Part shown: positions 47,199 through 59,681 of the stretch, one piece after another
Position numbering within the stretch: position 1 is the first letter of the stretch
How the letters are laid out: every line of letters begins with the position of its first letter
Source of the DNA: Elephas maximus indicus
Lineage: Eukaryota; Chordata; Mammalia; Proboscidea; Elephantidae
DNA length: 64,000 nt
Direction of reading: 5' to 3'
NCBI RefSeq assembly: GCF_024166365.1
Contig: NC_064822.1
Coordinates: 143,846,823 to 143,910,822 of the forward strand
Position numbers and translations under genes: made by a program
Notes under the pieces: model-generated
Told to the model about the DNA's origin: nothing
Database searches by the model: none
The model's input: only the letters and a program-made list of their open reading frames with translations

Positions 47199-47272
47199 GG
47201 CCCCACTAGCTCAGCTGATTTTGGTATGTAGAATACTAGGCTGAAATTTTCAGCTCAGATCATCATTGGTAC
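47199..47272 (+). other. tRNA-like sequence (pseudogene or old tRNA-SINE head)
   Basis: GGCCCCACTAGCTCAGCTGA resembles the acceptor stem and box A of Ile/Lys-type tRNAs (TAGCTCAGxxGG). The expected TTCGANTCC box B is missing or decayed, and the 3' end (TGGTACA) pairs poorly with the 5' end. It is not a functional tRNA. Confidence 0.35.
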
Positions 47273-49269
47273 ATAAGGGATTCTTCTTCATAGGCCGCTA
47301 ATTTAAATAAGTGGCATTCAAAGTCAACATGGGGAAAATGTAGTCATTTACATATAATTACATACTTCCACTATTAGGATCTTTATTATCAATATCTAAA
47401 TTTTATTTAGGTAAGAGATGTCTGCCACTCTTCTTCTCAACTGCTGGGCTTTACATTGCCCTGGACCTCCAAATGGTTATAAATATAGAAAAGAAACAGA
47501 ATTTCACTGCTGAGGCCTCTCTTCCTTCTTGATTCTTGGGGAAGTTGTTGCATAAACACGACTATTCTTCAGTTCTGGCACACACTACATCACACTGTAG
47601 AACCATACAACTCCTATAGCGTGCTAGTTAAGGGCTCAAAAAACAAGCTAATCAGTTGAGAGCCTGAATCACAATTCCTTACTTTTTGCTTGTTCAATGA
47701 AATTAACTGCAGAAAGTTAATAGAAACTATAAGCAACAACATCCTTGGGGAAAAAGTTTTCATGAGGTGGATTCGAAAGATATCCTTTTACTTGTGGTCA
47801 AAGTTCACAGCAGCCCATCATCACTTCTCAAATTATTTCAGTAAGTAGAGTCTGAATGCAATCAGCAAAACCCCAGGAACAAGCCCATTCTAGCTCTAGG
47901 TAAGTTTGGCTATTGGCGCTCACACTGAAAACAAAACAAAACAAACAAAAAATCTAGGGCAAAAGAGATCACAGGGTTTAAATGATAAAATGTATGTGCT
48001 GTGGTTTTAAAATAAGAAAAAGAAGCAGCACATTTTAAAGGCAGATAGCCCCATCTCATTTAATTGACCCAATAGACTTCTGCATGTTCATCACTGCCAG
48101 AAAGCAACGCTATAACCTGCATAGGCGAGCCTCTCCACCAGAACAAGTCCTGCAGGTCAACCAGGCATTTTAGAATACAGCCATCTGACTGATCTTGAGT
48201 AATTTTAATTAAAATTCCTTTTGTAACTTTCAAGTAAGGAGAAAAATGTATTTAAATGCATGGATGGGTATATAACACTATTTTTGAGTCAACAATTGGG
48301 AATAAGGATTAAAAAGATTTCATTAATCCTGATATGGCAGGAGTATAAAGTTACAGGAAGGTACCTTAGGTCAGGATGGTAGACCTCATCTGTCTATGAT
48401 CTCCACAAAAGACAGCTTGGGTTTTGTAATAACAAGGACAACTCTCCTAGCCATTTGAATATGGAATTATTGCCTCATTTTAGAATATGCTGGGTGTATT
48501 TAAAAAACTATTTTAATTAATTTATCTTTATAGCCAAGAACAACTGCACTTGGCAATACAGGTTATACCTCTCTGTATTTTCCCCTTCATACTCAAGTTT
48601 CCTTCTTACTTCTTCCTTCCAGAAAGATCTTGGAAAAAAATTCAGAAGAATTTGTAAAGGGATTATGAATTCACAGGATTGTCCGATGTCCTTTGTACGA
48701 GCCCATCTCAACAGGCTACTTAGCTGCTTATTACTTTAATCATTTAAACATGCAAATATAATCTATAGGGATTCTTACACTCAACATACTTTTCAAGTGC
48801 TATAACTGTTAGGATGTTATTCATCTGTTTTTAAGGAAAAATGAAAAGCTTACTATTTATTGAAAGTAAGTTTTCGATTCATCTTAATATCTAAAAACTT
48901 ACCATGAATATGTTCTGATATTTAAGAAATGAGCACATTTCTTATTTAGAAGCTGAATTTATCAGTATTGTCATTGTTTATAATTTTTTAAAAGGATATT
49001 TCAACATTATTTTGTAATCACTGCTCATGGGAAAAACATCTCTTTTCTAATTACACTTTAATGTTTCCATCTGCTGAAATTATAGATCCGAAAACCAGTA
49101 TATATAAATTTTTTTTTTCCAAAAACAATACTGGGGAACAAAATACTAGATTCTAGCCACAGATCAAGCATCTGTTTAATTTCCAAACATTATCCCTTAA
49201 AAGCCAGGATATTCTATCATATTTCTTATACTCTCTAAGATCCTTTGTGAAGGATAGGTAAGGACTTAC

Positions 49270-49338
49270 TTCATCCAGTCGCCGTTCAGTTCCCAGGGCC
49301 AAGAGGTTATTGTATTCCCTTTCAAGAATCTGCCTTGC
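49270..49338 (-). CDS. PPFIA2: PPFIA2 coding exon: post-SAM3 helix
   Basis: This 69-bp exon has 23 codons. It lies after ATCAACAG and before GTAAGT and reads ARQILEREYNNLLALGTERR then LDE. It is the C-terminal helix of SAM3 and is fully conserved in liprin-alpha. Both borders fall between codons. The intron upstream of it is the GC-AG intron. Confidence 0.95.
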
Positions 49339-50189
49339 CTGTTGATGTCAAATTAGAGTTATCATCATATTATTGAAGGAAATCATATAGATTATATTTA
49401 TCTGAGAATGTGTTCCAAACTCTGCTTTACTTAAAGAGTCTTAAGTTTCCATTCTTTCATGTTTACAAGTCATTGAAAATTCTAGCTATAAATATGAAAT
49501 ATGGCTATTTTCTTTCATCTGTGGGGGTAGAGACAGCCTTGTATATTATTTATTCCTGTTGTCAAGGGGCTTTGATGTCACTTTGTTGCTTTATTCTAAT
49601 TGAGTATTTTATATAAACTTTGAAATATGTAAAAATAAAATAAAGGTGCTGTTAGACGGCCAAATTCTTATCAAGTCTGTATAGGTAATTCTCAAACCTG
49701 GCTGGTACTCATCATGTAGCAGAACTTCAGATAATAAAAATTTCTATGACTTAGCTCTCGATAGCTGATTCTTTAGGTGTGTGGTGTGAATTGAGGTTTT
49801 AATTTTAATTTTTAAGGAACTCTGATGATTCAAATAATTCAAATGCTAAGTGTCTGTATAATTCAGATATGTAACTAGAATTGATTGTCTCTCAAAGACT
49901 CAGTCAGAAATTGAAGGCCATCTGTCAGGGAAATGGTTTTGGGGAATCTAGCATTCAGGTGGGAGGTTGGACCACACAATCTCTAAATCCCTTCCTGCTT
50001 TAATTTTAAGATTCTGTTTTGGCTAGAAATCCAGTAGCTTGAAATTAATACCCCAATGACATATTTCAAAGGTTGAGCCAAGTCTCATTAAGAATTACGC
50101 ATATACAGCCAACTTTTTTTTCTTCTAAAAGATTAGTTCGTCATTATATAAACCAGGACATAGTGCAACTACTGCACAGAGGGGCTTGC

Positions 50190-50365
50190 CTGGGTGTTCT
50201 GTGTTGGAATCTGTAATAATAAAGCTAGGCTGCTGTAGTCAAAGTTCTCATCCAGGGCTATAAGGGAGCCGTGCACACCACTCTCAAGAATATTATTTGC
50301 ATAATCTCGAAGTCCAATTGCTTGTATCCAGCGAATAACTCGGTCATTGCTCCACACCAACACAT
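50190..50365 (-). CDS. PPFIA2: PPFIA2 coding exon: third SAM domain
   Basis: This 176-bp exon follows TTCCTAG on the minus strand. It reads (D)[40 protein letters not shown], then [18 protein letters not shown]. This is SAM3, with the W-x-x-x-x-V-x-x-W start, the G-V-H-G loop and the L-A-L-L-L-Q-I-P-T end. The exon ends AACACCCAG and the intron begins GCAAGC, so the donor is GC, not GT. The frame into the next exon is exact. Confidence 0.95.
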
Positions 50366-50999
50366 CTAGGAAAAGAGGTGTACTATTTTAGGCTGCAGCA
50401 TTTTGTGTAATAAACACAACCACTGGTGGAAATGAACCACAGGTATCTGGCCAGATTAGCATTTATGCTGATTTCTTTATCCACCCCCAAATGCACCTGC
50501 ACCCTTGTGTACATTCACTGCTCTAGATAACTAACCTGTTCTACTTCTTGATCCAAACAAGAAGTTGTCTTTATCAGGTGTGTGTTATCACTGAAATGAC
50601 AGGACTTCCACACATGGAACAGTCTTTTATATTTTCTTATTACAATGTTTCACCACCAGATGGAGACATTTCTTATCTGTGCCTTATACACATCTCTCCA
50701 GTAAACATAGCAAAATGAGAATCTAATACGGTTCTTTATCAGAAGCATTAATTAACCACTACTTTAAATATTGCACAGACTAGAAAAGCCTCTTTTCACC
50801 TCAAGCACTATATAAGAGGGCAGTAAGGTACTACAGGAACTCAATTAGATTTACACTTCCTCTACTATTTTGCAAATTCGTTAGTTTCTAATCACGCACT
50901 GGTAAAAAAACTCAAGCACTCAGTCAAAAGTTACAAGTCGTTTTTCCTTTTATGTTGCATAATGGTATTTTATTGAGATACAAAACACTTTGAATATTA

Positions 51000-51027
51000 C
51001 CCAACCCAGTGCCATGGAGTCAATTCA
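51000..51027 (-). mobile_element. AfroSINE tail micro-insertion (about 28 bp) with 11-bp TSD
   Basis: The sequence CCCAACCCAGTGCCATGGAG plus TCAATTCA is the reverse complement of the extreme SINE 3' end. It is bounded by perfect TTTGAATATTA at 50989-50999 and 51028-51038, in a PPFIA2 intron. Confidence 0.8.
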
Positions 51028-51689
51028 TTTGAATATTATGTTATAAAAATAAAACCTTTATGGAAAATTAAGTCATGCGTGCCTTTCTTAGACCAAAACA
51101 TAGTTTATTTGATAATTTTTTTCTATTTCTTTCCATTATGAGTTGACAAGACATTATGTGAACATCAGTAAAACAGTCATAAGTTCATTGAGAAGAAAGT
51201 ATTTTATGAAACTTAAGAAATGAGAAAAAAATGAAACATTTTTTAATAATCTTGTAGAAAGGCAAATGAGAACCATAATTTACCCTTACAGTAAAAGTAA
51301 GTTTTCCCATTAATTTTTTCTCAATGAAATTTTAAACTTTTTTCAGAAAAAATATACAGAATACTCTCTGAAAATATTCTCCAGCTTCAACTGTCTATTT
51401 TTTCCCTATTTCAATTATCCACAAAAATCAGGGTGTGTGTGTATGGGGTTTTTTTGGGGGGGAGGATTATTTTTATGCTGTTCAGGTTTTTAAAAAGCAT
51501 TAATAATTTTTTCTAATACATGGATTTATAATCAACTTGGGTGTTAATCTGCACAATATTAAAGCCATAGAGTAATACCAGCCCCATGGAATGGGGCTAA
51601 AGGAAAGGAAGCACAAAACAAAAACAAACAAGAGGAAAAATACCAAGTGTTGGTAAAGACACAGATTAACTGGAATTTTCATTTCTTAA

Positions 51690-52440
51690 TCCACTAATCT
51701 ATTGAGAATATCATATGATTTTTTCTTCTTTACTCTGTTAATTTGGTGAATCATATAGATGAAATTCTCAAATGTTAAACCTAAAATTCCTGGAATAAAC
51801 TATCTTTCTCATGATATATTATCTTTTAAATTATTGCTGGATTCCGTTGGTCTGAAATTATCTGTTTGTAGTATCCTCATTGGTTATTGGAATCAAAGTT
51901 ATGCTGATCTCATAAAATGAGTAGGGGGAGTATTCCCTCTTTTTCTAATCCCTTAAGTAATATAAGATTTCTGTTATCTTTTTCTTAAAAATTTGGAAAA
52001 ACTCACTGATGAAGCTATATGGGCATGAAGTTTTTTTTTTGTGTGTGTGTGAGAATGTTTACATTGCATATGCAATTTTTGTAAGAGTTGTTGTTGTGTG
52101 CTGTCTAGTCATAGACTATTAAATTTTGCTCTTCAGTAATTCCTGGGTTTTCTAGGAATTTGTCCTGTTCTGATTTTTCAAATATATTGGAATAAATTTT
52201 TTCATAATATCCTCTAATCATTTTAATATGTATAGGATTTACAGCAATATTGCCATTTAAAATTTCTTGTATTAGTAATTTGTACCATTTCTCTTTTCCC
52301 ACAGTCCTACCGCATGTTCTTTCTCAGCATCTTTGGTGATTCTGAACTCTGATTTTTGTTTCTATCATTGTAAGATTAACAAAAAACTCTGCTTCATTTT
52401 CTTACCCTTTTGGTCTCTGCATTCTGTTCAATTTTTCAGG
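51690..52440 (-). mobile_element. Old L1 ORF2 relic, minus strand
   Basis: Antisense L1 ORF2 landmarks are CTATTGAGAATATCATATGA, CATAAAATGAGTAGGGGGAG, TATTCCCTCTTTTTCTAAT and GGGTTTTCTAGGAATTTGTC. The minus-strand frame at 52105-52302 is part of the decayed polyprotein. It is an ancient copy without a surviving long frame. Confidence 0.65.
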
Positions 52441-52639
52441 TTCTAATTCCATGTCTTTTAAAAATATCTCAAAAGGAAAGTTGTGTAAAATGGCAGGTTT
52501 TTTCTCTAATAGCCTTTATCTAGAATCTGGGTTCCTCAAGACCTGGATGCTTTGGCAGCTTCATAAACTATTTATTGATTTATTTACCTTTTCTATTTGT
52601 TGTTGGTCAGAGTTTGGTCTGTTTCAAGTTATTCCATTG

Positions 52640-54260
52640 TAGTCAGAAGTGAAAGTTCCTCAGATTAAAGTTTGAGGTTTTGTTGTTGTTTTGTCTCTGC
52701 CAATCAATAGCCTTGGTAAAGCATTTGTACAGGAATCTGGAAGCATAGGAATATCTAACTTACATTATCTCTACTTAGCTCCTCTGTTGTGGCCTGAATA
52801 ATCTCATTTCAAGAAAAGGGCCTGAGTTTCCCTTTGCATTTAGTTAATGAGGAACATGTGAGGAAAGAACTCACAATTTTCACTTCCCACAAACCTATTA
52901 CTACATCCTGCTTCATCAAAAGCAGAATAATTCTCTGCAGGAAGTAGGGTAGTTCTTGTCCCCTTCAGAATTTTAGCTCTTTCTTTCCTGACATCTTTAG
53001 AAAAACAAGGGGCTTCCTTAATGATCTTTCCTAAATAATGGGAATTTTATATATGTTCAAGGGGTCTCCCTGTGACGGTCCTGAAGCATATTGTTTCCTC
53101 TGAGTTTGCATTAGCTTGTTCCACTGAGGTATTAGACCTCAGAAAATGGGCTGTGAGTTGTTTAGCACTTCAGTATTAATCAGGCTCTGTTGTTAGCAAC
53201 TTATTAGTCTTGAATGGTTACTCCTCTGTGGGGTGAAATGAACTCTGCCTAAAGAATTTGGTCTTTGTCCTCGATCCCTGAGGGATAACTGTAAATCCAT
53301 GAAATTACCCGGGTAAGTGAGGTGTCTTTGTTATCTATAAGGAGCAGTGGTGGCACATTGGTTAGGCGCTCAGCTGCTAACTGAAAGGTCGGCATTTTGA
53401 ACCCACCAGCTACTCCTCAGGAGAAAGATGTGGCATTCTGCTGCCATAAAGATTTACAGCCCTGGAAACCCTATGGGGCAGTTCCACTCTGGCCTAATGA
53501 GTGGCTATGAGTCAGAATTAACTCAGCAGCAGTGGATTTGTTATCTATAGGCCTCAAGACTACATCTGAGACCTTTCACTAATTAGGTAACTCAGGTGTG
53601 GGCTGGCCAGACCAGAAAGACCACCTTGTGATATTAGCTGATCTCAGGGGATGTGGCCTTATTCAATCTATTATGGCTCTCTAATGAGGCCCCAGTAAAG
53701 GCTTGGACACAGAAGCTCAATGGCCTTTCTGAATGGTATAAAACATCAATGGATGTGGAAGGGTTGTACGTCCCTTTTTGGGGGCATAAAAGCTTGGTAT
53801 TGAGAACTCTCCCCTATCTGGCACTCTGTGTCTCTTCATTTGTATACTTTTTGCTATAACAAAACTGTAATCATAAATATAGCACTATCTTTGAGTTTTG
53901 TGGGTCATTCTAGAAAATTATCAAACCAGAGGCAGTAGCGGTAGCAGATATGAGGGGAAGATGGACACACCTGAGCTTAAAAAAAAAAAAAATGGGCTGG
54001 TATATTGAGGAAGGGAGGGAACCCTCAAATTTGCAGCCAGCAAATCAGAAGTGAAGGATGGTGGACCCCCAAGTTGTATCTGGCATCTTGAAGGGGTAGT
54101 GGGAAAACCCCACATTTGTAGCCAGCAGGCCAGAAGTGAGGGTGTCATGAGGACTCCCAAGCTTGCAGCTAGTTTCAGAGGTTTTGGGCAGGCTTGGAAG
54201 TCTGGAAGAGTGAGCCCTTTAATTTGTGAGGTCTGACCTATCTCCCGGAGGTTAGGGTCA
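52640..54260 (+). repeat. Probable LTR-like repeat of uncertain family, split by an AfroSINE
   Basis: The region from 53545 has a TATAAAA-like motif, CTCTGTGTCTCTTCATTTG, TATAACAAAACTGTAATCAT and GTGGGTCATTCTAGAAAATT. It is followed by repeated units containing CAGCAGGCCAGAAGTGA-type text at 54040 and 54125. I recall similar sequence in mammalian endogenous-retrovirus LTRs but cannot name it. The left part (52640-53330) shows nothing decisive. Confidence 0.4.
53340..53536 (+). mobile_element. AfroSINE, long variant, with TSD
   Basis: The head is GGAGCAGTGGTGGCACATTG, the middle is CAGGAGAAAGATGTGGCATT and the tail is ACTCAGCAGCAGTGG. TTTGTTATCTATA at 53327-53339 and 53537-53549 is a perfect 13-bp TSD. 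It split a probable LTR-like repeat. Confidence 0.9.
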
Positions 54261-54595
54261 GAGCAAAAAGTTCTGCATGTGCAGCTGGTGTCAAAACAAA
54301 ACTGGCGAACAACAGAATTTGACTTTTTTCCGTGCACACACACTCCTATATCAAGAGCTGTGCAGCTTTTTTGTTTGACAGCAACAATTAACCACTTGTT
54401 TTTACTAATTGCAACGTTTTTTGATAGTCTCCTCAAGAACCACAAAAAATGTCCAGTCTTTTTTTTTCCTCTTGTTTTTGTACTAAATAGATTGGAAATA
54501 GGAAGTTATTTGTTCTTTTCTAGAGATGGGTTCCTGCTTTGATAATCTAAGACATATTACGTAGTCATCATATTTCTGAAAGTATATATCCACAA

Positions 54596-54726
54596 TAACC
54601 AAAAGGTTGGCAGTTTGAATCCCCCAGCCACTCCTTGGAAACCCTCTGGGGCAGTTCTCCTCTGTCCTAAAAGGGTCATTATGAATCTGAACTGACTTGA
54701 TGACAACAGGTTTGGTTTTGGTTTGG
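54596..54726 (+). mobile_element. AfroSINE, 5'-truncated, with TSD
   Basis: It begins in the box-B region (TAACCAAAAGGTTGGCAG) and runs to GATGACAACAGGTTTGG. TATATCCACAA occurs at 54585-54595 and 54727-54737. Confidence 0.9.
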
Positions 54727-56512
54727 TATATCCACAAAACTCCTTTGCTGCACTATAGTCAAGAGTGATTAAAAATATAAAATATTCCACTTATGGCATG
54801 AAAGTAAATACATCAGATACTCAAGCTTTTCCTCCTAAAGAACAGCAAACAGCAAAACTTATTTTATTTTATAAATCAGATTCTTCTTTATAAATATCTT
54901 TCCAAGCAAAATTTTTGCCCTGACTTTAAAGCTTTGTAGGGATCCTCTTGACCTAAGCAATAAACAGCTAAAGGTCAGTGTCAACTATATCCTAGCAACC
55001 AATTAAATGTTAGTACATTCTTGATATTTCACATGATCTGCTCACTTCAGAAAACTCTTTATGAAGGTCAAGGTTAACTAACACTTCAGAAATGACAGAG
55101 ACCCCTAGTCACAGTTAAGAGGTATTCCTGTAAATGTCAGCAGATCAGTTATGGGAAATAAGAGCTATTTATGACCTCACTCACAGATTCTTCTCATGTA
55201 GAATTATTTGCATATAACCATAGTAAAGTCATGGTAGCTTTTTCTCAGGGCCACAATAACCAGCAATTGCGAGATACTAATATAACTTTTGGTGTAGGGC
55301 CAAATGAGTAATTGCTCTGCTTTAGCTCTCTCTGAATAGGAAGCAATCCATGTGGTGAGACAAAGCAAAGTAAAAACTAATTGGAAATAAATGCTTCAAA
55401 AAGAAATCTAAAAAGTGGTATCCCACAGGTAAAATCTATTTGTGTACTAAAACATCTTTTGTTAGGTCAAGTACAGACTTCCTTCTGGGGTCTGTCTCGG
55501 TGGGTCCATTAGTTCCCAAATTTCAATTCAATTCAACGACAATGCATTGAAAACAACCTGCAATTTCCTGGGGTCCTCACATAAAGTGAAATTCAACAAC
55601 TTGATTTTTATAATGGAAAAATACTTTCTGACTCCTAAGTAATGAATCAAATGATGTGTTACAAGAAATCCATTGTGTGTCTGTCTCCTCCCTGATGAAC
55701 TGTATATAGAAAATATTTTTAACCGATCATCTTTACATGCATTCAAGCCTATTCTTCCAGAACTATTAAAGTTGCTGGCCATGAACTGCCAAAGATGAAA
55801 GTAACTGCTGTGTTGTTTATCACAACTGAAAACTACAAAAGCCTAACAAAAAAAATAAATAAATAAAGACCAAAACAGTGCTGAGCTTTAATACTGGGGC
55901 TGGTGGGGGGAAGGAGGGTAAGAGGCAACATGTACTTTTTTTTTATACCTGAAGTAAGCCCCAAAAGAAATGAAGGTGAAAATAAAGAGATTCATCCCTA
56001 ATACTTTTAATGTACAAACGCCTATTGAATTTGATGAATTGCTTCCACATGTCAACTCCTCGGTAATGGGAAACAGAGAAATTTAACTGATAAGTACATT
56101 ATTTTTCATGCAGTTTATATACAGTTTTTCCCTCCAAAAATCTGGTTACATTCCCCTCAGTATGGCTCTTTTTCCTTAAATAACACAAGTGGTCAACTGA
56201 TATTTACCGAAAATAGCCTGATGATACTTATATTTTATATTCAATCATTTAATTTTTCATTCAACAACAATAGTAAGATGACAGGAGTCTCTAGCAAGTA
56301 TAGGATCTGATATATTTCTCTTTTAAACCATTCTTTCTCCTGTATATTAAGGTAGTTGTCAACATTTAGAGGGATCATTATTAAATATAGTGCTTTTAAA
56401 CATAAATATGAATATGGAATGTTTGACACTTGTCATCATTCAGGTCATTTTTGTACACATAGTTTTAGCAGTTAGCAATGATCCTAAAATAATTTTAAAC
56501 TAGTCTTGTTAT

Positions 56513-56678
56513 GGGAAACCCTGATGGTATAGAGGTTAAGTGCTAGGGCTGCTAACCAAGAGGTTGGCAGTTCATATCCACCAGGTGCTCCTTGGAAACT
56601 CTATGGGACAGTTCTACTCTGTCCTATAGGGTCACTATGAGTTGGAATTGACTTGACAGCAGTGGGTTTTTGGTTTAA
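56513..56678 (+). mobile_element. AfroSINE, full length
   Basis: It runs from GGGAAACCCTGATGGTATAG to GACTTGACAGCAGTGGGTTT. The flanks TCTTGTTATG and TCTTATTATG look like a diverged TSD. Confidence 0.9.
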
Positions 56679-57174
56679 TCTTATTATGAGAAAAAAAAAA
56701 AAATCCATATTATTTCTGACTGTTTATTCTAATTATAAAACTATATTACAAAAATAAAATTTCTGGGAAGTGAAATATAATCCAAATGATATAAACCAAA
56801 GAGGAGCTGCCATGAAATAAACAAATAATATACATTTTTCTTTAAATCAATGACAAAATTTCATTAAGAGTTTGACAAAAATATCTACATGGAGGCACCT
56901 TTAGTAAAACATAATGCATAATTAATAAGCTCAGAGAAATAAATCTCAATTCAAAAAATCAAGAATATGTCCCAAGTGGAATATTCACCTTATAATGTGA
57001 CAGTACCCCTTTCAGTGTTTTAATCAGAAAAGTACTGAAAAGAAATAATGATGACATTCGTTGGATACTTATATTAGTTAATGACCATAGTAACAATTAT
57101 TGTATCTTACATTCACAAAAGCAAACACTAACAATCCCAGAGAAAAGACATTTGATATGAAAGAAAGACATTAC

Positions 57175-57272
57175 CTTTTATTTCATGTTGACTTGCTTCT
57201 CGTCTTCTTTCTAGCTCTTTTCTGTCATAATTCAACCTCTTTAAGCACATTATTCCATATTGTAAACTTGTT
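57175..57272 (-). CDS. PPFIA2: PPFIA2 coding exon: end of SAM2 and linker helix
   Basis: This 98-bp exon, after AAAACAG and before GTAATG, completes the split arginine and reads TSLQYGIMCLKRLNYDRKEL, then ERRREASQHEIK, plus the first base of an aspartate codon. It ends the second SAM domain and gives the charged helix linking to SAM3. The next exon lies 6.8 kb away across the largest PPFIA2 intron in this window. Confidence 0.94.
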
Positions 57273-57638
57273 CTGTTTTTTTTTTTTTAAAGAGGAAAAC
57301 AAGTTGAATTTACTTTTACTTCAGATAAAGCATGTTCATTGATTAAGCATAGTCACCACTATGTGATACTTCTTAAGGAAATAGGTTAATAATAATTATA
57401 TTTATGACTAACCCCTTTAGTATTGGAAGGACAATAAAATTACAGTTATTCTAAGCACATATCTCAATATAATTGTAAAGATTAGAAAAATTATCTTCAG
57501 CATAAGAAAAATATAGTCTGAAAATAATTATAGGTCATGTTGTTTGTCATCCATAATTTCCAGACTGATGAATATTCATTTTATTTATTTTAAAAGAATT
57601 TAGAGTCCTATCCATGAGTTTTTATCCATGAGTTTAGG

Positions 57639-57890
57639 AGCCCTGGTTGTGCAGTGGTTAAAGCATTTGCTGCTAACAAAAAGTCAGCCGTTTGAACCTA
57701 CCAGTCCCTCCGTAGGAGAAGGATGTGGCAGTTCGTTTCTGTAAAGATTACAGTTTTGGAAAACCTATGGGGCAGTCCTACTTTGTCCTACAGAATTGCT
57801 ATGAGTGGGAATCAACTCAACAGCAATGGGTTTGGTTTTTTTGTGGGTTATCTATGAGTTGAAATTGACTCAATGGCAACAGGTTTACTA
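57639..57890 (+). mobile_element. AfroSINE, long variant, followed by a second SINE tail
   Basis: The main copy runs from AGGAGCCCTGGTTGTGCAGT to CAACAGCAATGGGTTTGG (to about 57840). A second 3' tail follows at once: CTATGAGTTGAAATTGACTC, then AATGGCAACAGGTTT. The left flank carries TATCCATGAGTTT twice (57610-57637). Confidence 0.85.
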
Positions 57891-57902
57891 TGTATACAGT
57901 AA

Positions 57903-58312
57903 GTATTACAGATTGAATTGTGTACCCCAGAAATATGTGACATAAATCCTAACCCCATACCTGTGGTCATAATCCCATTTGGGAATTTTTTGTTACATTA
58001 ATGAGTTAAAATAAGTGTAGGATGTGTCTTACATCAATTTATTTTGAGATATAAAATGCAGATTGAGTAAGTAAGCAGAGATGGGGGAAGATAGATACCA
58101 TACCTCATGAAGGTCACCAAGGCACTGAGAAACAGAAGCTGAATAGAGACAAGGACCTTTCCTCAGAGTCCACAGAGAAAGAAAGCCTTCCCCTAGCGCC
58201 AGTGCCCTGAATTTGTACTTCTAGCTTTCTAAATTGTAAGAAAATAAATTTCTGTTTGTTAAAGCTACCCACTTGTGGTATTTCTGTTAGGGCAGCTCTA
58301 CATATTTAAGAC
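57903..58312 (+). mobile_element. Solo LTR, MLT1/MaLR-like
   Basis: The first bases ATTGAATTGTGTACCCCAGA and ATCCTAACCCCATACC match the start of mammalian MaLR (MLT1-type) LTRs. Near the end are TTTGTACTTCTAGC, AATAAATTTCTGTTTGTTAA and CCACTTGTGGTATTTCTGTT, the LTR poly(A) region. No internal retroviral sequence flanks it, so it is a recombined single LTR. The subfamily is uncertain. Confidence 0.7.
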
Positions 58313-58856
58313 AGTAAGGAATTTATAAGAGATAGATGTGCTCTTTTTAAACTGAAGAGAAAAAATATATATGTATAAACATGAGTCAGTAATAAAAAAC
58401 AGAACCAAATGACAAATTATTAAATAGTCAACAACTCTCAGTTATAAAGAAACATGTAAAAGGAACAAAAATCAGCAGACATTGAAACTGTGTGTAAAAT
58501 GGACATTATTGAAAAGCATAGAATTAACTGACTCTTAATGGATCAGGTTAGCCGAGAAAGGATTGTTATGGAAAACAGTGCACTGTGAACATAGTATTTT
58601 GGATGGGATTTTAAATATGTGGTGATAGCATTGAAAATCCATGTTAGGAAGCAAGGAGAAATATGGTTATATGTGGAGAGTGGCTTGCATTCCAGAGAAG
58701 TTCAGAATACATGCAGATAATAGGGAATTACTGAACAACTTGATGGGAGGGAAAATGGTATCAAAATTTTTGGTCTAAGAAAGAATAATCTGCTAGCAAA
58801 ATAGAATTTCAAGGAAACAGGTAATTCTAGGGCATAGGGAAACTAACTAAGGCATT

Positions 58857-58877
58857 AAAAAAAAAAAAAAAAAAAGG
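58857..58877. repeat. Poly(A) run
   Basis: About 20 consecutive A after GGCATTAAA in a PPFIA2 intron. No retroposed gene or SINE body can be recognised to its left on the plus strand. Confidence 0.8.
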
Positions 58878-59681
58878 GTACCAATAAGGATAACAGCGAT
58901 GAACATGAATTGAAAATCCAGAGAAAACCAGAGATGTTCAGAGAGAAGAAAGACGTGGCGATATTAGATCTAAAGGACAGAAAGGTGTGACAAAAAAAGT
59001 GAATCTCTTCTGGTCTTAGGTTTCAAGAGTAAAAAAATTTTCAATATCAGTTATTTCTTAAGTTTATAGGAATATGCACAAAGTTAGAAATACACAGTGA
59101 CCAAGCTATGCCTATGTGTTGGATGAATTTCTAAGTCCTCAAGACAATGTTGATTTCAAATATTTTAGAATCAGAGATGAAAGGAAGGAGACCTTCATTG
59201 AATGAGATAACATATTAGATAACATTGATAATATCTATCACAGATATTAGGCAACCTGAGGTTAACTAGTGGTTCTTGGTTACTTTCTGATAAATTTTCA
59301 TTAGTATGTAATATAAAATTTAATATAAAGAAGATATACACTATTATGGTAATGTCTGTAGGAGGGGAAACGGTTGAAAACACAATGAGATGCAGTATTC
59401 AGTCAGGTACTATTTTAAGTCAGAGCTAAGTGTAACATCAGGATGAAGCCTATGCATTTTCTAGAATAAACTCGTTCAACGTAATAACCATTTCTATTCA
59501 AATAATAAAGAAATGCTGAAGTTGATCACATGAAGAATAGGAAAACTGAACACAAGTGTGCTGTCAACAAATTCTAGTGTTCGCAAGTCTCATGTAACCA
59601 CACCAAAGTTGAGAACCACAGGTGTAAATATTCAGTGACAAGGAACTCACTACCTTACAATGTATACACTACCTGAAACCC

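Noticed and set aside
52085-52120. GTTGTTGTTGTGTGCTGTCT as another RTE-tail micro-insertion
   Set aside because: It resembles the RTE end in antisense but is diverged and lacks a clean TSD, and lies in a degraded L1.
53921-54445. 174-residue minus-strand frame
   Set aside because: It overlies repeated LTR-like units; the cysteine/serine/proline-rich translation has no recognisable domain or splice context.
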